7,390 nt of DNA from Treponema sp. (GCA_031259515.1 JAIRLK010000407.1:1-7390); one strand, 5' to 3'. Positions 1 through 6,001 are shown, numbered from the stretch's first letter. Translations and numbers: made by a program. Notes: generated from the letters alone by a model not told the origin.

Positions 1-2
1 GG

Positions 3-194
3 CTTACACGGCAGGATTTGTACCGGGTTATCCCGGCTTTGGAAGGAGAAACCGGGGAAGTACCGGAAGATACGGTCTATAGCCTGTCCCTTTCCCCGGC
101 TCTGAACGGGGGGCGTTACGGGGGAGGAGGCCCGGACGCAGGGGTCGGACTTGTTGTACAAGTCCCCGACTTCCCCCTCCTGGACTTATTGTAG
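3..194 (+). CDS. Possible 3' end of an unrecognised gene (partial)
   Basis: A frame open from the left edge runs 63 codons to a TAG at 192-194. Its codons (CGG, GGG, GAA, CTG, CCG rich) resemble those of the clear genes downstream. I do not recognise the protein. The visible part is acidic at first (LEGETGEVPEDTVYS), then has a glycine-rich stretch (GGRYGGGG) and a hydrophobic end (VVQVPDFPLLDLL). The last ~17 codons are written over a palindrome at 144-170, so the natural end may have been replaced or extended by an inserted repeat. No domain can be named. It could also be a chance open frame, since GC-rich DNA holds such frames often and only 192 bp are visible. Confidence 0.4.
   Translation, partial: LTRQDLYRVIPALEGETGEVPEDTVYSLSLSPALNGGRYGGGGPDAGVGLVVQVPDFPLLDLL
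144..170. repeat. Palindromic hairpin (REP-like)
   Basis: Left arm 144-154 (GTCGGACTTGT) pairs with right arm 158-170 across a 3-nt loop. Eight base pairs next to the loop are perfect (GGACTTGT/ACAAGTCC), and five more follow if two extra C are bulged. No T-run follows, so it is a poor intrinsic terminator. Position and shape fit a small repetitive extragenic palindrome at the end of a gene. It lies inside the open frame that ends at 194. Confidence 0.55.
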
Positions 195-290
195 AATTTG
201 GAGCAAAATATATCGTAACTATTCAGCCGCCTGCGGGAGATAGCTTCGGCAGCTTCGTTGCCGCAATCGGCGAAATGAAGGGGGTTTTAA

Positions 291-316
291 CCAGGGACTT
301 TAGCCAGGGACTTTAG
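291..316 (+). repeat. Two tandem copies of a 13-bp unit
   Basis: CCAGGGACTTTAG occurs twice without a gap (291-303 and 304-316). The second copy runs into TCCCC, so that GGGACT-TT-AGTCCC forms a perfect 14-bp palindrome at 307-320. It sits at the centre of the 207-427 inverted-repeat element and looks like the tip of that structure. Confidence 0.75.
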
Positions 317-370
317 TCCCCAATGAGCCGATTGGGAGCGAAAAGGGACGGCAGCCCCCTTTGTTAAAGC

Positions 371-397
371 ATTAGAGAACAAGAAAAGTTCTCTAAT
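371..397. repeat. Perfect 10-bp stem hairpin
   Basis: ATTAGAGAAC (371-380) and GTTCTCTAAT (388-397) are exact reverse complements around a 7-nt A-rich loop. The stem is AT-rich and is followed by CGCGCTGCGG rather than a T-tract, so it does not look like an intrinsic terminator for + strand transcription. It lies within the 207-427 element, close to its right terminus. Confidence 0.7.
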
Positions 398-440
398 CGC
401 GCTGCGGCTGAACAGTTACAATATATTAACTATATAACTG

Positions 441-446
441 AGGAGG
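441..446 (+). promoter_or_regulatory. Ribosome binding site of the dehydrogenase
   Basis: AGGAGG lies 3 nt before the ATG at 450 and 6 nt before the ATG at 453. The spacing favours 453, which would remove only one methionine from the protein. Confidence 0.75.
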
Positions 447-449
447 AAA

Positions 450-1514
450 ATGATGGAAGGAACGATGAAGGGAGCGTATCTCCCCGGGAACAGCACGGTG
501 GTGTTGAAGGATATGCCTATTCCCAAGCCGGGACACGGGCAGGCGCTGGTAAAGATGAAGGCCTGTACTATCTGCGGGAGCGATATCCGGGCGATTTACC
601 GGGAACATACCGGTAAGGGCGCCGAAGGGTATCAGAACGTTGTGGCGGGGCACGAGCCTTCCGGGCAGGTGGTGGAAGAAGGGCCGGGGATCAGGCGCTT
701 CAAGAAGGGATCGCGGGTTATCGTCTATCACATCTCCGGATGTGGGGTCTGTCACGACTGCCGCATGGGTTACATGATCTCCTGCTCCTCTCCGCTCCGG
801 GCGGCCTACGGCTGGCAGCGTGACGGGGGTATGGCGGAATACATTCTCTGCGATGAAAAGGACCTGGTGGAACTGCCCGGTTCTTTGAGCTATGCCGACG
901 GCGCCCAGGTTGCCTGCGGTTTCGGCACAGTCTACGAGGCTATCTACAAGGTCGGCGTAAGCGGCGCGGACAATGTGCTTGTAGTGGGTCTGGGGCCGGT
1001 GGGTCTTGCCGCCCTGATGCTTTGCAAGGCTATGGGCGCCCGGAAGCTTTTCGGTATTGAGGGCAACCCCTACCGGGTGGAGCTGGCGAATAAACTGGGT
1101 CTGGCGGATAAGGTTCTGACACCGGGGCCGGACAATGTGAACGAGATCCTGGCCCTTACCGATGGCAAGGGCGTGGAGCGGGCCTTTGACGCATCGGCGA
1201 GCGATCCGGGCAGGCAGACGGCTATCCGCGCTACCCGGCAGTGGGGCAAGATTGCCTTTATCGGCGAGGGGAACACGGTCAACTTTAACCCCAGTCCGGA
1301 CATTATCCATCCCCAGAAAAGCATATACGGGAGTTGGGTGACGAGTATTTGGCTTATGGAAAACCTGGTGGAGGAACTGGTGCGCTGGGATATTCACCCG
1401 GACAAACTGGTGACCCACCGCTTCCCGCTGGAAAAGGCAGATGACGCCTACCGCCTTATGGCCGAAGGCCGGTGCGGAAAAGTGGCCGTGTGTTTTGACG
1501 AGGAACTGAAGTAG
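450..1514 (+). CDS. Zinc-dependent medium-chain alcohol/polyol dehydrogenase
   Basis: This is a 354-residue cytosolic oxidoreductase of the zinc-dependent MDR family (threonine/sorbitol/alcohol dehydrogenase group). It probably oxidises a secondary alcohol of a polyol or sugar acid with NAD. The length is normal. Catalytic zinc ligands appear as C42 (in CGSD), H68-E69 (GHE) and probably C156. Structural zinc is held by C98, C101, C104 and C112. The Rossmann motif GLGPVG is at 180-185, and E204 at the end of the second strand favours NAD over NADP. AGGAGG at 441-446 is 3 nt from the ATG at 450 and 6 nt from the next in-frame ATG at 453, so the true start may be 453. No convincing promoter is visible; the inverted-repeat element ends just upstream. 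The substrate cannot be read from the sequence, but the sugar-acid dehydratase-like gene downstream makes a polyol or sugar acid plausible. Confidence 0.93.
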   Translation: MMEGTMKGAYLPGNSTVVLKDMPIPKPGHGQALVKMKACTICGSDIRAIYREHTGKGAEGYQNVVAGHEPSGQVVEEGPGIRRFKKGSRVIVYHISGCGVCHDCRMGYMISCSSPLRAAYGWQRDGGMAEYILCDEKDLVELPGSLSYADGAQVACGFGTVYEAIYKVGVSGADNVLVVGLGPVGLAALMLCKAMGARKLFGIEGNPYRVELANKLGLADKVLTPGPDNVNEILALTDGKGVERAFDASASDPGRQTAIRATRQWGKIAFIGEGNTVNFNPSPDIIHPQKSIYGSWVTSIWLMENLVEELVRWDIHPDKLVTHRFPLEKADDAYRLMAEGRCGKVAVCFDEELK

Positions 1515-1526
1515 TATCCGGAGTTT

Positions 1527-1661
1527 ATGAGGCCGGGAGCCTGCTGCGGCCGATTGGTCGATTTGCCGGCTGCCGGTGATTTACCTCTTGTTTATTACAT
1601 CGTGGACGGGATCATCGTCATTCCCAAGAACGCGGCGCTCTACCCGGGAACGGTAATATAA
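1527..1661 (+). pseudogene. Relic resembling the C-terminal tail of GlgC
   Basis: A frame ending in TAA at 1659-1661 reads, in its last ~21 codons (about 1596-1658), YIVDGIIVIPKNAALYPGTV followed by I. This matches the way many glucose-1-phosphate adenylyltransferases (GlgC) end, with a '(I/V)xDGIVVIPKxAxIPxGTVI'-type tail. The match is from memory of the family, not from a search. The rest of the 44-codon frame (ATG at 1527) shows no GlgC character, so the catalytic and sugar-binding domains are absent. It is best read as a decayed or rearranged 3' end of a glycogen-synthesis gene left between the dehydrogenase and the next element. A small expressed peptide is possible but less likely: the only nearby purine tract, GGAG, is 3-4 nt from the ATG. 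Confidence 0.5.
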
Positions 1662-1668
1662 CGCAAAA

Positions 1669-1775
1669 GGGCCTGTTGCACTTAGCGGGTTCTTAGTTCG
1701 GCTTAATAGAGCCTCTTATACCCTATCGCTTAAAAAAGTTCTCTTCTATAAGACATATACCGGTGCAACAGGCTC
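1669..1775. repeat. ~107-bp inverted-repeat element (MITE or IS remnant)
   Basis: The termini 1671-1681 (GCCTGTTGCAC) and 1763-1773 (GTGCAACAGGC) are exact 11-bp reverse complements, extendable to 13 with one G-T pair. A second inner pair, TCTTATA at 1714-1720 and TATAAGA at 1747-1753, lies inside. There is no coding capacity. Ends of the type 'GCCTGTTGCA' resemble termini of some DDE insertion sequences, from memory. No target duplication is evident. No T-tract follows the right arm, so it is not an obvious terminator. It lies between the GlgC-like relic and the promoter at 1802. Confidence 0.55.
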
Positions 1776-1801
1776 CCGGCAATTCTCCTCTTCCTATGTG
1801 A

Positions 1802-1831
1802 TTGACAAAACCTATCGGATTAATGTATAGT
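1802..1831 (+). promoter_or_regulatory. Sigma70-type promoter of the enolase-superfamily gene
   Basis: TTGACA (1802-1807) and TATAGT (1826-1831) are separated by 18 bp, with an AT-rich stretch around the second box. Transcription would begin near 1838, giving a leader of about 25 nt that carries only the ribosome binding site (AGGA at 1856-1859, 5 nt from ATG 1865). This marks a fresh transcription unit after the repeat-rich gap. Confidence 0.7.
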
Positions 1832-1864
1832 ATCCATATCTATTAACTAGGATAAAGGAAGACT

Positions 1865-3058
1865 ATGAAAATTATCGGCGTGGACATCATCGCCCTGGAG
1901 AAAGACCGGGGTAACGGCTCGCGGCCTGTTATCTGCCGCCTTAACACCGACGAAGGCGTTTCCGGTTACGGGGAAGCGGCGGTAGCTATCGGGACGGGAG
2001 CTGCCGCGGTGTTTCAGTTATTAAAGGATTTCGCCCCGATGATCCTGGGCATGAACCCGCTTTACCATGAGGTGATATGGGAAAAATTGTACCGCCTATC
2101 CTTCTGGGCCCAGGGGAACGGCGCCATCATGATGGCAGGGATCAGCGCTATTGACATTGCCCTCTGGGACATCAAGGGAAAGGCGGCGAATCAGCCGCTG
2201 TATGCGCTTTTGGGCGGAAAGCACCGGGGCAAACTGCGGGCCTACGCAAGCCAGCTTCAGTTCGGCTGGGCGGTGGAGGGTTTTAATCCGGGAAAAGCGG
2301 TAAGCGGCGATCCCGGCTATTACCGGGAAACAACCCTCAAGGCCCTGGACGAGGGATACACCGCGATAAAAACGAATTTTTTGCGCTTTGACCGTTCGGG
2401 GAATATCTTGCCCTATCCGGATACTACCGGCTATCTTGCGCGGGACCTTATGAAACTTGCGGAAGAGCGGATTGCCGCTACCCGCGAGGCCGCCGGGCCC
2501 GATACGGACCTCATCATCGAAAATCATGCCATGACCGATGCGGCTACGGCCGTTCAATTTGGCAAGATGGCCCGGCAATACGACATCATGTTTCTGGAGG
2601 AGGCCTGCGCTCCCCTAAATCCTCTGGCGATGAGGAAAATCGCCGACAGGCTTGATATTCCCCTGGCTGCGGGAGAACGGACCTATACCCGGTGGGGTTT
2701 TCTGCCCTTCCTGGAAAACCACAGCCTGACGGTGATTCAGCCTGACATTGGAAACTGCGGCGGCGTTACGGAGGCGAAAAAGATCTGCGATATGGCCCAC
2801 GTATACGACGTAAGCGTCCAAACCCATGTTTGCTCAAGTCCCATCAGCGTGGCGGTAGCCCTGCATCTTGAGGCCGCCATTCCGAATTTTATCATCCATG
2901 AACACCACATCGGCAATACCATGCCCTCCTGCGTCGAAATGGGTGAATACGATTATCAGCCGGTGAAGGGGTATTTTGATCTTCCCGAACTGCCCGGCAT
3001 TGGTCAGGAAATTTCAGGCTATGCCCTCAAACGCGCCCATGTAGAAACCATCCAATGA
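1865..3058 (+). CDS. Enolase-superfamily sugar-acid dehydratase (mandelate racemase/GalD-like)
   Basis: This 397-residue cytosolic enzyme belongs to the mandelate racemase/muconate lactonizing family. It has an N-terminal capping domain (about 1-125, with GYGEA at 34-38 and ALWDIKGK at 99-106) and a TIM-barrel domain. Mg2+ ligands read as E219, E245 and E271 (the last in AAGERTYTR). A His-Asp dyad is formed by H321 (THVCSSP) and D294 (IQPD). H221, two residues after the first ligand, is where galactonate and mannonate dehydratases place a catalytic histidine. K169 lies in a K-x-N motif (IKTN) as in DgoD, instead of the K-x-K of racemases. From the family, this suggests syn-dehydration of an aldonic acid to a 2-keto-3-deoxy acid. 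The exact substrate is unknown. Oddities are Glu rather than the usual Asp as first ligand, and EEACAP in place of the common EEP. It has its own promoter. Confidence 0.88.
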   Translation: MKIIGVDIIALEKDRGNGSRPVICRLNTDEGVSGYGEAAVAIGTGAAAVFQLLKDFAPMILGMNPLYHEVIWEKLYRLSFWAQGNGAIMMAGISAIDIALWDIKGKAANQPLYALLGGKHRGKLRAYASQLQFGWAVEGFNPGKAVSGDPGYYRETTLKALDEGYTAIKTNFLRFDRSGNILPYPDTTGYLARDLMKLAEERIAATREAAGPDTDLIIENHAMTDAATAVQFGKMARQYDIMFLEEACAPLNPLAMRKIADRLDIPLAAGERTYTRWGFLPFLENHSLTVIQPDIGNCGGVTEAKKICDMAHVYDVSVQTHVCSSPISVAVALHLEAAIPNFIIHEHHIGNTMPSCVEMGEYDYQPVKGYFDLPELPGIGQEISGYALKRAHVETIQ

Positions 3059-3101
3059 AACATCGGTTGGCAATGAAATAAATGAAATATCGGTTGACAA
3101 T
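3055..3101 (+). repeat. Direct repeat, 27-bp period, across the stop codon
   Basis: A 20-bp unit at 3055-3074 is repeated at 3082-3101 with 18 of 20 matches. Copy 1 overlaps the last codons and TGA of the upstream gene and contains TTGGCA. Copy 2 contains TTGACA, the -35 box of the next promoter. The arrangement looks like a small tandem duplication. Confidence 0.75.
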
Positions 3102-3122
3102 TTTTGCCTTATATAATACTAT
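3094..3122 (+). promoter_or_regulatory. Probable promoter of the ABC transporter operon
   Basis: TTGACA at 3094-3099 is followed after 17 bp by TACTAT at 3117-3122 (4 of 6 consensus). A perfect TATAAT at 3112-3117 overlaps it but is only 12 bp from the -35 box, too close to be used with it. Transcription would begin near 3129, giving a 55-nt leader rich in small palindromes. Confidence 0.55.
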
Positions 3123-3168
3123 TCCTATAGGATATTTATTATAGTAAATCTATAAGTCTAATAGGAAT
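3121..3168. promoter_or_regulatory. Cluster of palindromes, possible operator
   Basis: Three symmetric elements lie between the -10 box and the ribosome binding site. They are a perfect 10-bp palindrome TCCTATAGGA at 3123-3132; TTATAG (3139-3144) with CTATAA (3150-3155) around 5 nt; and ATTCCTAT (3121-3128) with ATAGGAAT (3161-3168) as an outer pair. Their position over the start of transcription fits repressor binding or a leader hairpin. The regulator is not in the window. AT-rich DNA makes weak symmetry common, so function is uncertain. Confidence 0.4.
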
Positions 3169-3183
3169 TTTAGGAGAACGAAT

Positions 3184-4251
3184 ATGAAGAGAAAGGGATT
3201 TTTTGGGACGGGGAACGCCAAGGCTATGGTTGTTTTATTTTTCGCAGCGCTATCCCTGGGTTCCTGCGCTAAAAAACAGGAAGAGAAACAATTTGACACC
3301 TTGGCGGTGGTTCTGCCGGCCAATGCCATTGGGGTTCCCATTGTCTACCTGGCCAAGGAAAAGGGCTATTTTGAGGAAGAGGGCTTAAAGCCCGATTTTG
3401 TTACCGTAACGGCAACCAACACGATAGAACCTCTCAGTATAGGTAAGGTGGACGTAACCCTTCAGGGGATTATTCCGGGCTTGAGTTACGCCGCTCAGGG
3501 TGCGGACGTGAAGGTCTTTGCCGGAACCGCATCAGGGGGCAACTACATTTTTTGCCGGCCTGAAAACGCCGAAAAATACCAGGACCTTGCCAACTGGGAC
3601 GGCATCAAATTCGGAACGATCCGGTTGAGCACCTCGGAAGTGGTAACCCGCAGTTCCCTGAGCAAACTGGGCGTTAAAGATGTTACCTATGTGGAAATTG
3701 ATCAAATGCCCAACATCGTGGAAGCGGTCAGGAAAGGATCCGTAGACATCGGTTCGGTACCGGCGGAATTTTCCCAGTCCCTGAAAGATCTGGGGCTCAC
3801 GACGCTCTTTCCCATGACGACCCTTGCGCCCGAATATGTATGCTGCCGGGAAGTGGCCTATTCCAAAGCCCTGGAAACCAAACGCGGGGCTTTTGTCAAA
3901 TTCGTGGCGGCCCAGCTCCGGGCGTACAAGGACCTGAAGCAAAACCCGGATGAAACCATCCGCATCCTTGCCAAAGCGTCTTCCCAGAGCGAAGACTTTG
4001 TACGGGATGTAATTTACAACCTTGGTACCAACGGGGATCGCAGTTTTAATCCCGATCCCAACTTAAACGGAGTCCGGGATGTATACCAAACCTTGAAGGA
4101 TCTGGACTACATTGAAAAAAGAGGCATTGAGGTCCCGGATATTGTGGATATAACGATCTATAAGGACGCTCTGGATGATATTATCAAACGTTTTCCCGAT
4201 GACCCTATTTACCGGGAACTGGCGGCGGTTTATCAGGTAAACAATTTATAG
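3184..4251 (+). CDS. ABC transporter solute-binding lipoprotein, NMT1/SsuA/TauA type
   Basis: This 355-residue periplasmic binding protein is the substrate-capturing part of the importer encoded by the next two genes. The N-terminus is a lipoprotein signal: basic MKRK, hydrophobic core about 14-25, and lipobox LGSC with the lipidated cysteine at C28, so the mature protein is anchored in a membrane. The fold is recognised by the SsuA/TauA/NMT1 hallmark near the mature N-terminus (VYLAKEKGYFEEEGL, about 54-68), followed by the IGKVDVTLQG segment at 87-95. Length is typical. AGGAG at 3172-3176 is 7 nt from the ATG. Relatives bind alkanesulfonates, taurine, nitrate, pyrimidine precursors of thiamine or aromatic acids; residues visible here do not decide which. 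Expression probably starts at the TTGACA promoter upstream, under possible operator control. Confidence 0.9.
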   Translation: MKRKGFFGTGNAKAMVVLFFAALSLGSCAKKQEEKQFDTLAVVLPANAIGVPIVYLAKEKGYFEEEGLKPDFVTVTATNTIEPLSIGKVDVTLQGIIPGLSYAAQGADVKVFAGTASGGNYIFCRPENAEKYQDLANWDGIKFGTIRLSTSEVVTRSSLSKLGVKDVTYVEIDQMPNIVEAVRKGSVDIGSVPAEFSQSLKDLGLTTLFPMTTLAPEYVCCREVAYSKALETKRGAFVKFVAAQLRAYKDLKQNPDETIRILAKASSQSEDFVRDVIYNLGTNGDRSFNPDPNLNGVRDVYQTLKDLDYIEKRGIEVPDIVDITIYKDALDDIIKRFPDDPIYRELAAVYQVNNL

Positions 4252-4253
4252 CG

Positions 4254-5054
4254 ATGAGCAGAATCGAATTACGGGATATTGGTTTAACCTACACGACCGG
4301 AAAGACGGAGTTTCCCGTATTACGGCATATCAGCACGGTGATTGACGACGGCTCATTTGTCTGCGTCATCGGCCCTTCGGGATGCGGCAAGAGTACCCTT
4401 CTGAGCATCCTCGAAGGGCTGTTGCCGCCCACAGACGGGGCCGTGCTTATTGATGGGGAGCCGGTCTCCGGTACCGGCGTTGAGCGGGCGGTGGTGTTCC
4501 AGCAGTATACCCTGTTCCCCTGGATGACGGCAAAACAAAACGTCGTTTTCGGCGTTAAACAGATATGGCGGGATATTTCGCGCCGGGATCTTGACGCAAT
4601 CGCCGTGGAATTTCTTGAAAAGGTCGGGCTTTCCGGCGTTATGGATAAGCTGCCGGGAGAACTATCCGGCGGTATGCAGCAGCGGGTAGCCATTGCACGG
4701 GCCCTGGCGGTTAATCCTAAAATACTGTTGATGGATGAACCCTTTGGGGCAATAGACGCGAAAACCCGCCTTGTCTTACAGGAAATGCTCCTTGAGCTTT
4801 GGGCGTCGGAGGAACCAAAAAAGACGGTGGTCTTCGTTACCCACGATATTGATGAGGCCCTTTTGCTTTCGGATAAAATCATTTTCATGAAGCCCGGCCA
4901 GAATTTACATGAACTTCCGGTGGATTTGCCCCGGCCCCGCAGCAAAGAAATCCTCTTTGATAACGGGGAATACCGCCGGATTCGCTCAAGCCTGGTGGAT
5001 CTATTCTACCACAATAGTACCGAACCGATCGGCGAAAAGGAAGCTGCATTATGA
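4254..5054 (+). CDS. ABC transporter ATP-binding protein, SsuB/TauB type
   Basis: This is the 266-residue cytoplasmic ATPase that powers the importer. Walker A GPSGCGKST is at 40-48, the Q-loop glutamine is in VFQQYTLFPW (81-90), and the signature LSGGMQQR is at 137-144. Walker B ILLMDEP is at 157-163 with catalytic E162, the D-loop aspartate is at 168, and the switch histidine is H197. All functional motifs are intact. The LFPW after the Q-loop is typical of the nitrate/sulfonate/taurine subfamily. The ATG lies 2 nt after the TAG of the binding-protein gene. No good Shine-Dalgarno is visible (only a weak AGG about 16 nt away), so translation is probably coupled to the upstream gene. The 3' end overlaps the permease start by 4 nt. 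Confidence 0.94.
   Translation: MSRIELRDIGLTYTTGKTEFPVLRHISTVIDDGSFVCVIGPSGCGKSTLLSILEGLLPPTDGAVLIDGEPVSGTGVERAVVFQQYTLFPWMTAKQNVVFGVKQIWRDISRRDLDAIAVEFLEKVGLSGVMDKLPGELSGGMQQRVAIARALAVNPKILLMDEPFGAIDAKTRLVLQEMLLELWASEEPKKTVVFVTHDIDEALLLSDKIIFMKPGQNLHELPVDLPRPRSKEILFDNGEYRRIRSSLVDLFYHNSTEPIGEKEAAL
5038..5043 (+). promoter_or_regulatory. Ribosome binding site of the permease
   Basis: AGGAAG lies inside the end of the ATPase gene, 7 nt before the ATG at 5051. It supports that start and the ATGA overlap. Confidence 0.7.
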
Positions 5055-6001
5055 GTGACGGTAGAGAGGAGCTCTCCCTTGATGTACGGCAGCGGATCGT
5101 GAACATTCCTACCCTGATGTTCGTTGCGCTTCTGGTCCTTGTGTCGGCGGTTCCCGGAAGCATGGCCGCGCGTACCAAAATGAGTTCCCCTGTTCCTTTT
5201 ATCGCGGCGGTTATCATGGTGGAACTTGTTTTTCAGTTTCATCTTAGGGATAAAAAGAAGCGGCGGACCGCAAAAGACATCTGCGGCATTGTTTTTTCTT
5301 TTCTCATCGCCTGGGAAATTATTACGACAAAACTGGATCTGTTCCCCTTTATTTTTGTGCCGGCCCCTGAAAACGTATTTGCCGTATATGTACTGGATTG
5401 GCATCTTATTGTAACGGGATTTTTCCGTTCCATGTTTTTGCTTTTTACCGGTTTCAGCGGTTCCCTTTTTCTCGGCGTGGCCCTGGGTATCGCGGTTGGC
5501 TGGATACCACGTCTGCGGGAGTCGATTTTTCCCATAGCGAAAACCATCAGTACCGTACCCGCCATGATTTACGGCCCCTATATCGTGGTTATCATGCCGA
5601 CCTTTACCAGCGCGTCCATATTCGTCATTTTTTGCGGTACTTTCTGGAGCCTCTTTATGAACATGATTAACCGGGTCGGTACGGTAGACAAACGGATCAT
5701 CAACACCGCGAAGGTATTAAATGTAAAGACCCGGACCATGCTGTTTAATATCATTCTGCCCTATACGCTGCCCCGGATCATCAACGATCTAACGGTGTCC
5801 CTTTCAATCTCGATCATGACCCTGACGGTAGCCGAAATGATCGGGGCGGATCGGGGCATGGGGTTTTATGTTAAACGCTCTCTGGATTACGCCAACTACA
5901 CCCAGGCCTTTGCGGGCATCTTTTTTATCGCCCTCGTGATCACCTTCCTTAATGTACTGATTGCGCTCCTGCGGGCCCGGTTGATTAAATGGAGTTATTA
6001 G
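5051..6001 (+). CDS. ABC transporter permease, SsuC/TauC type
   Basis: This 316-residue inner-membrane protein forms the transport channel with the preceding ATPase. Hydrophobic segments are near residues 18-36, 48-64, 75-93, 122-149, 168-184, 187-206, 246-265 and 286-308. The cytoplasmic coupling (EAA-like) loop is around 218-240 (INTAKVLNVKT ... ILPYTLP), carrying the conserved LP after the helix. AEMIGADRGMGFYV at 261-274 corresponds to the 'aEm-ga--GLGy' block of SsuC-type permeases. The start ATG overlaps the ATPase stop as ATGA. Usual SsuC proteins have about 250-270 residues. The first two segments and the basic DKKKRR at 67-72 form an N-terminal extension of roughly 65 residues. No terminator is seen after the stop. 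Confidence 0.9.
   Translation: MSDGREELSLDVRQRIVNIPTLMFVALLVLVSAVPGSMAARTKMSSPVPFIAAVIMVELVFQFHLRDKKKRRTAKDICGIVFSFLIAWEIITTKLDLFPFIFVPAPENVFAVYVLDWHLIVTGFFRSMFLLFTGFSGSLFLGVALGIAVGWIPRLRESIFPIAKTISTVPAMIYGPYIVVIMPTFTSASIFVIFCGTFWSLFMNMINRVGTVDKRIINTAKVLNVKTRTMLFNIILPYTLPRIINDLTVSLSISIMTLTVAEMIGADRGMGFYVKRSLDYANYTQAFAGIFFIALVITFLNVLIALLRARLIKWSY

Larger units (their letters stand above)
207..427. mobile_element. 221-bp MITE-like element with 24-bp inverted termini
   Basis: The outer 24 bases at each end, 207-230 and 404-427, are reverse complements with 22 of 24 matches. Inside are further nested structures: CAATCGGC at 264-271 pairs with GCCGATTG at 327-334, TGCCG at 259-263 with CGGCA at 349-353, a perfect 14-bp palindrome lies at 307-320, and a 10-bp-stem hairpin at 371-397. 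No open frame of meaningful length fills the interval, so it is non-coding and non-autonomous if mobile. No clear target duplication is visible at the ends. It lies directly upstream of the dehydrogenase, ending 22 bp before the first start codon. An alternative reading is a structured leader RNA. The long outer inverted repeat and the lack of a terminator or recognisable riboswitch core favour an inserted repeat. Confidence 0.6.

Noticed and set aside
371..397. Intrinsic terminator for the leftmost gene
   Set aside because: The stem is AT-rich and no T-run follows on the + strand. It fits better as part of the inverted-repeat element.
207..427. Riboswitch or T-box leader
   Set aside because: I cannot recognise any known riboswitch core or T-box sequence, and there is no terminator/antiterminator pair. 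The long terminal inverted repeat points to an inserted element.
426..1418. Long antisense frame of 330 codons over the dehydrogenase gene
   Set aside because: It is the shadow of a high-GC coding gene. It shows no protein family motifs, while the + strand frame has all zinc and NAD motifs.
1669..1775. Terminator of the dehydrogenase transcript
   Set aside because: The arms are about 80 bp apart and no T-tract follows the right arm. A transposon-like inverted repeat fits better.
4289..4945. Antisense frame of 218 codons over the ATPase gene
   Set aside because: It is fully explained as the complement of an intact ABC ATPase with all its motifs.
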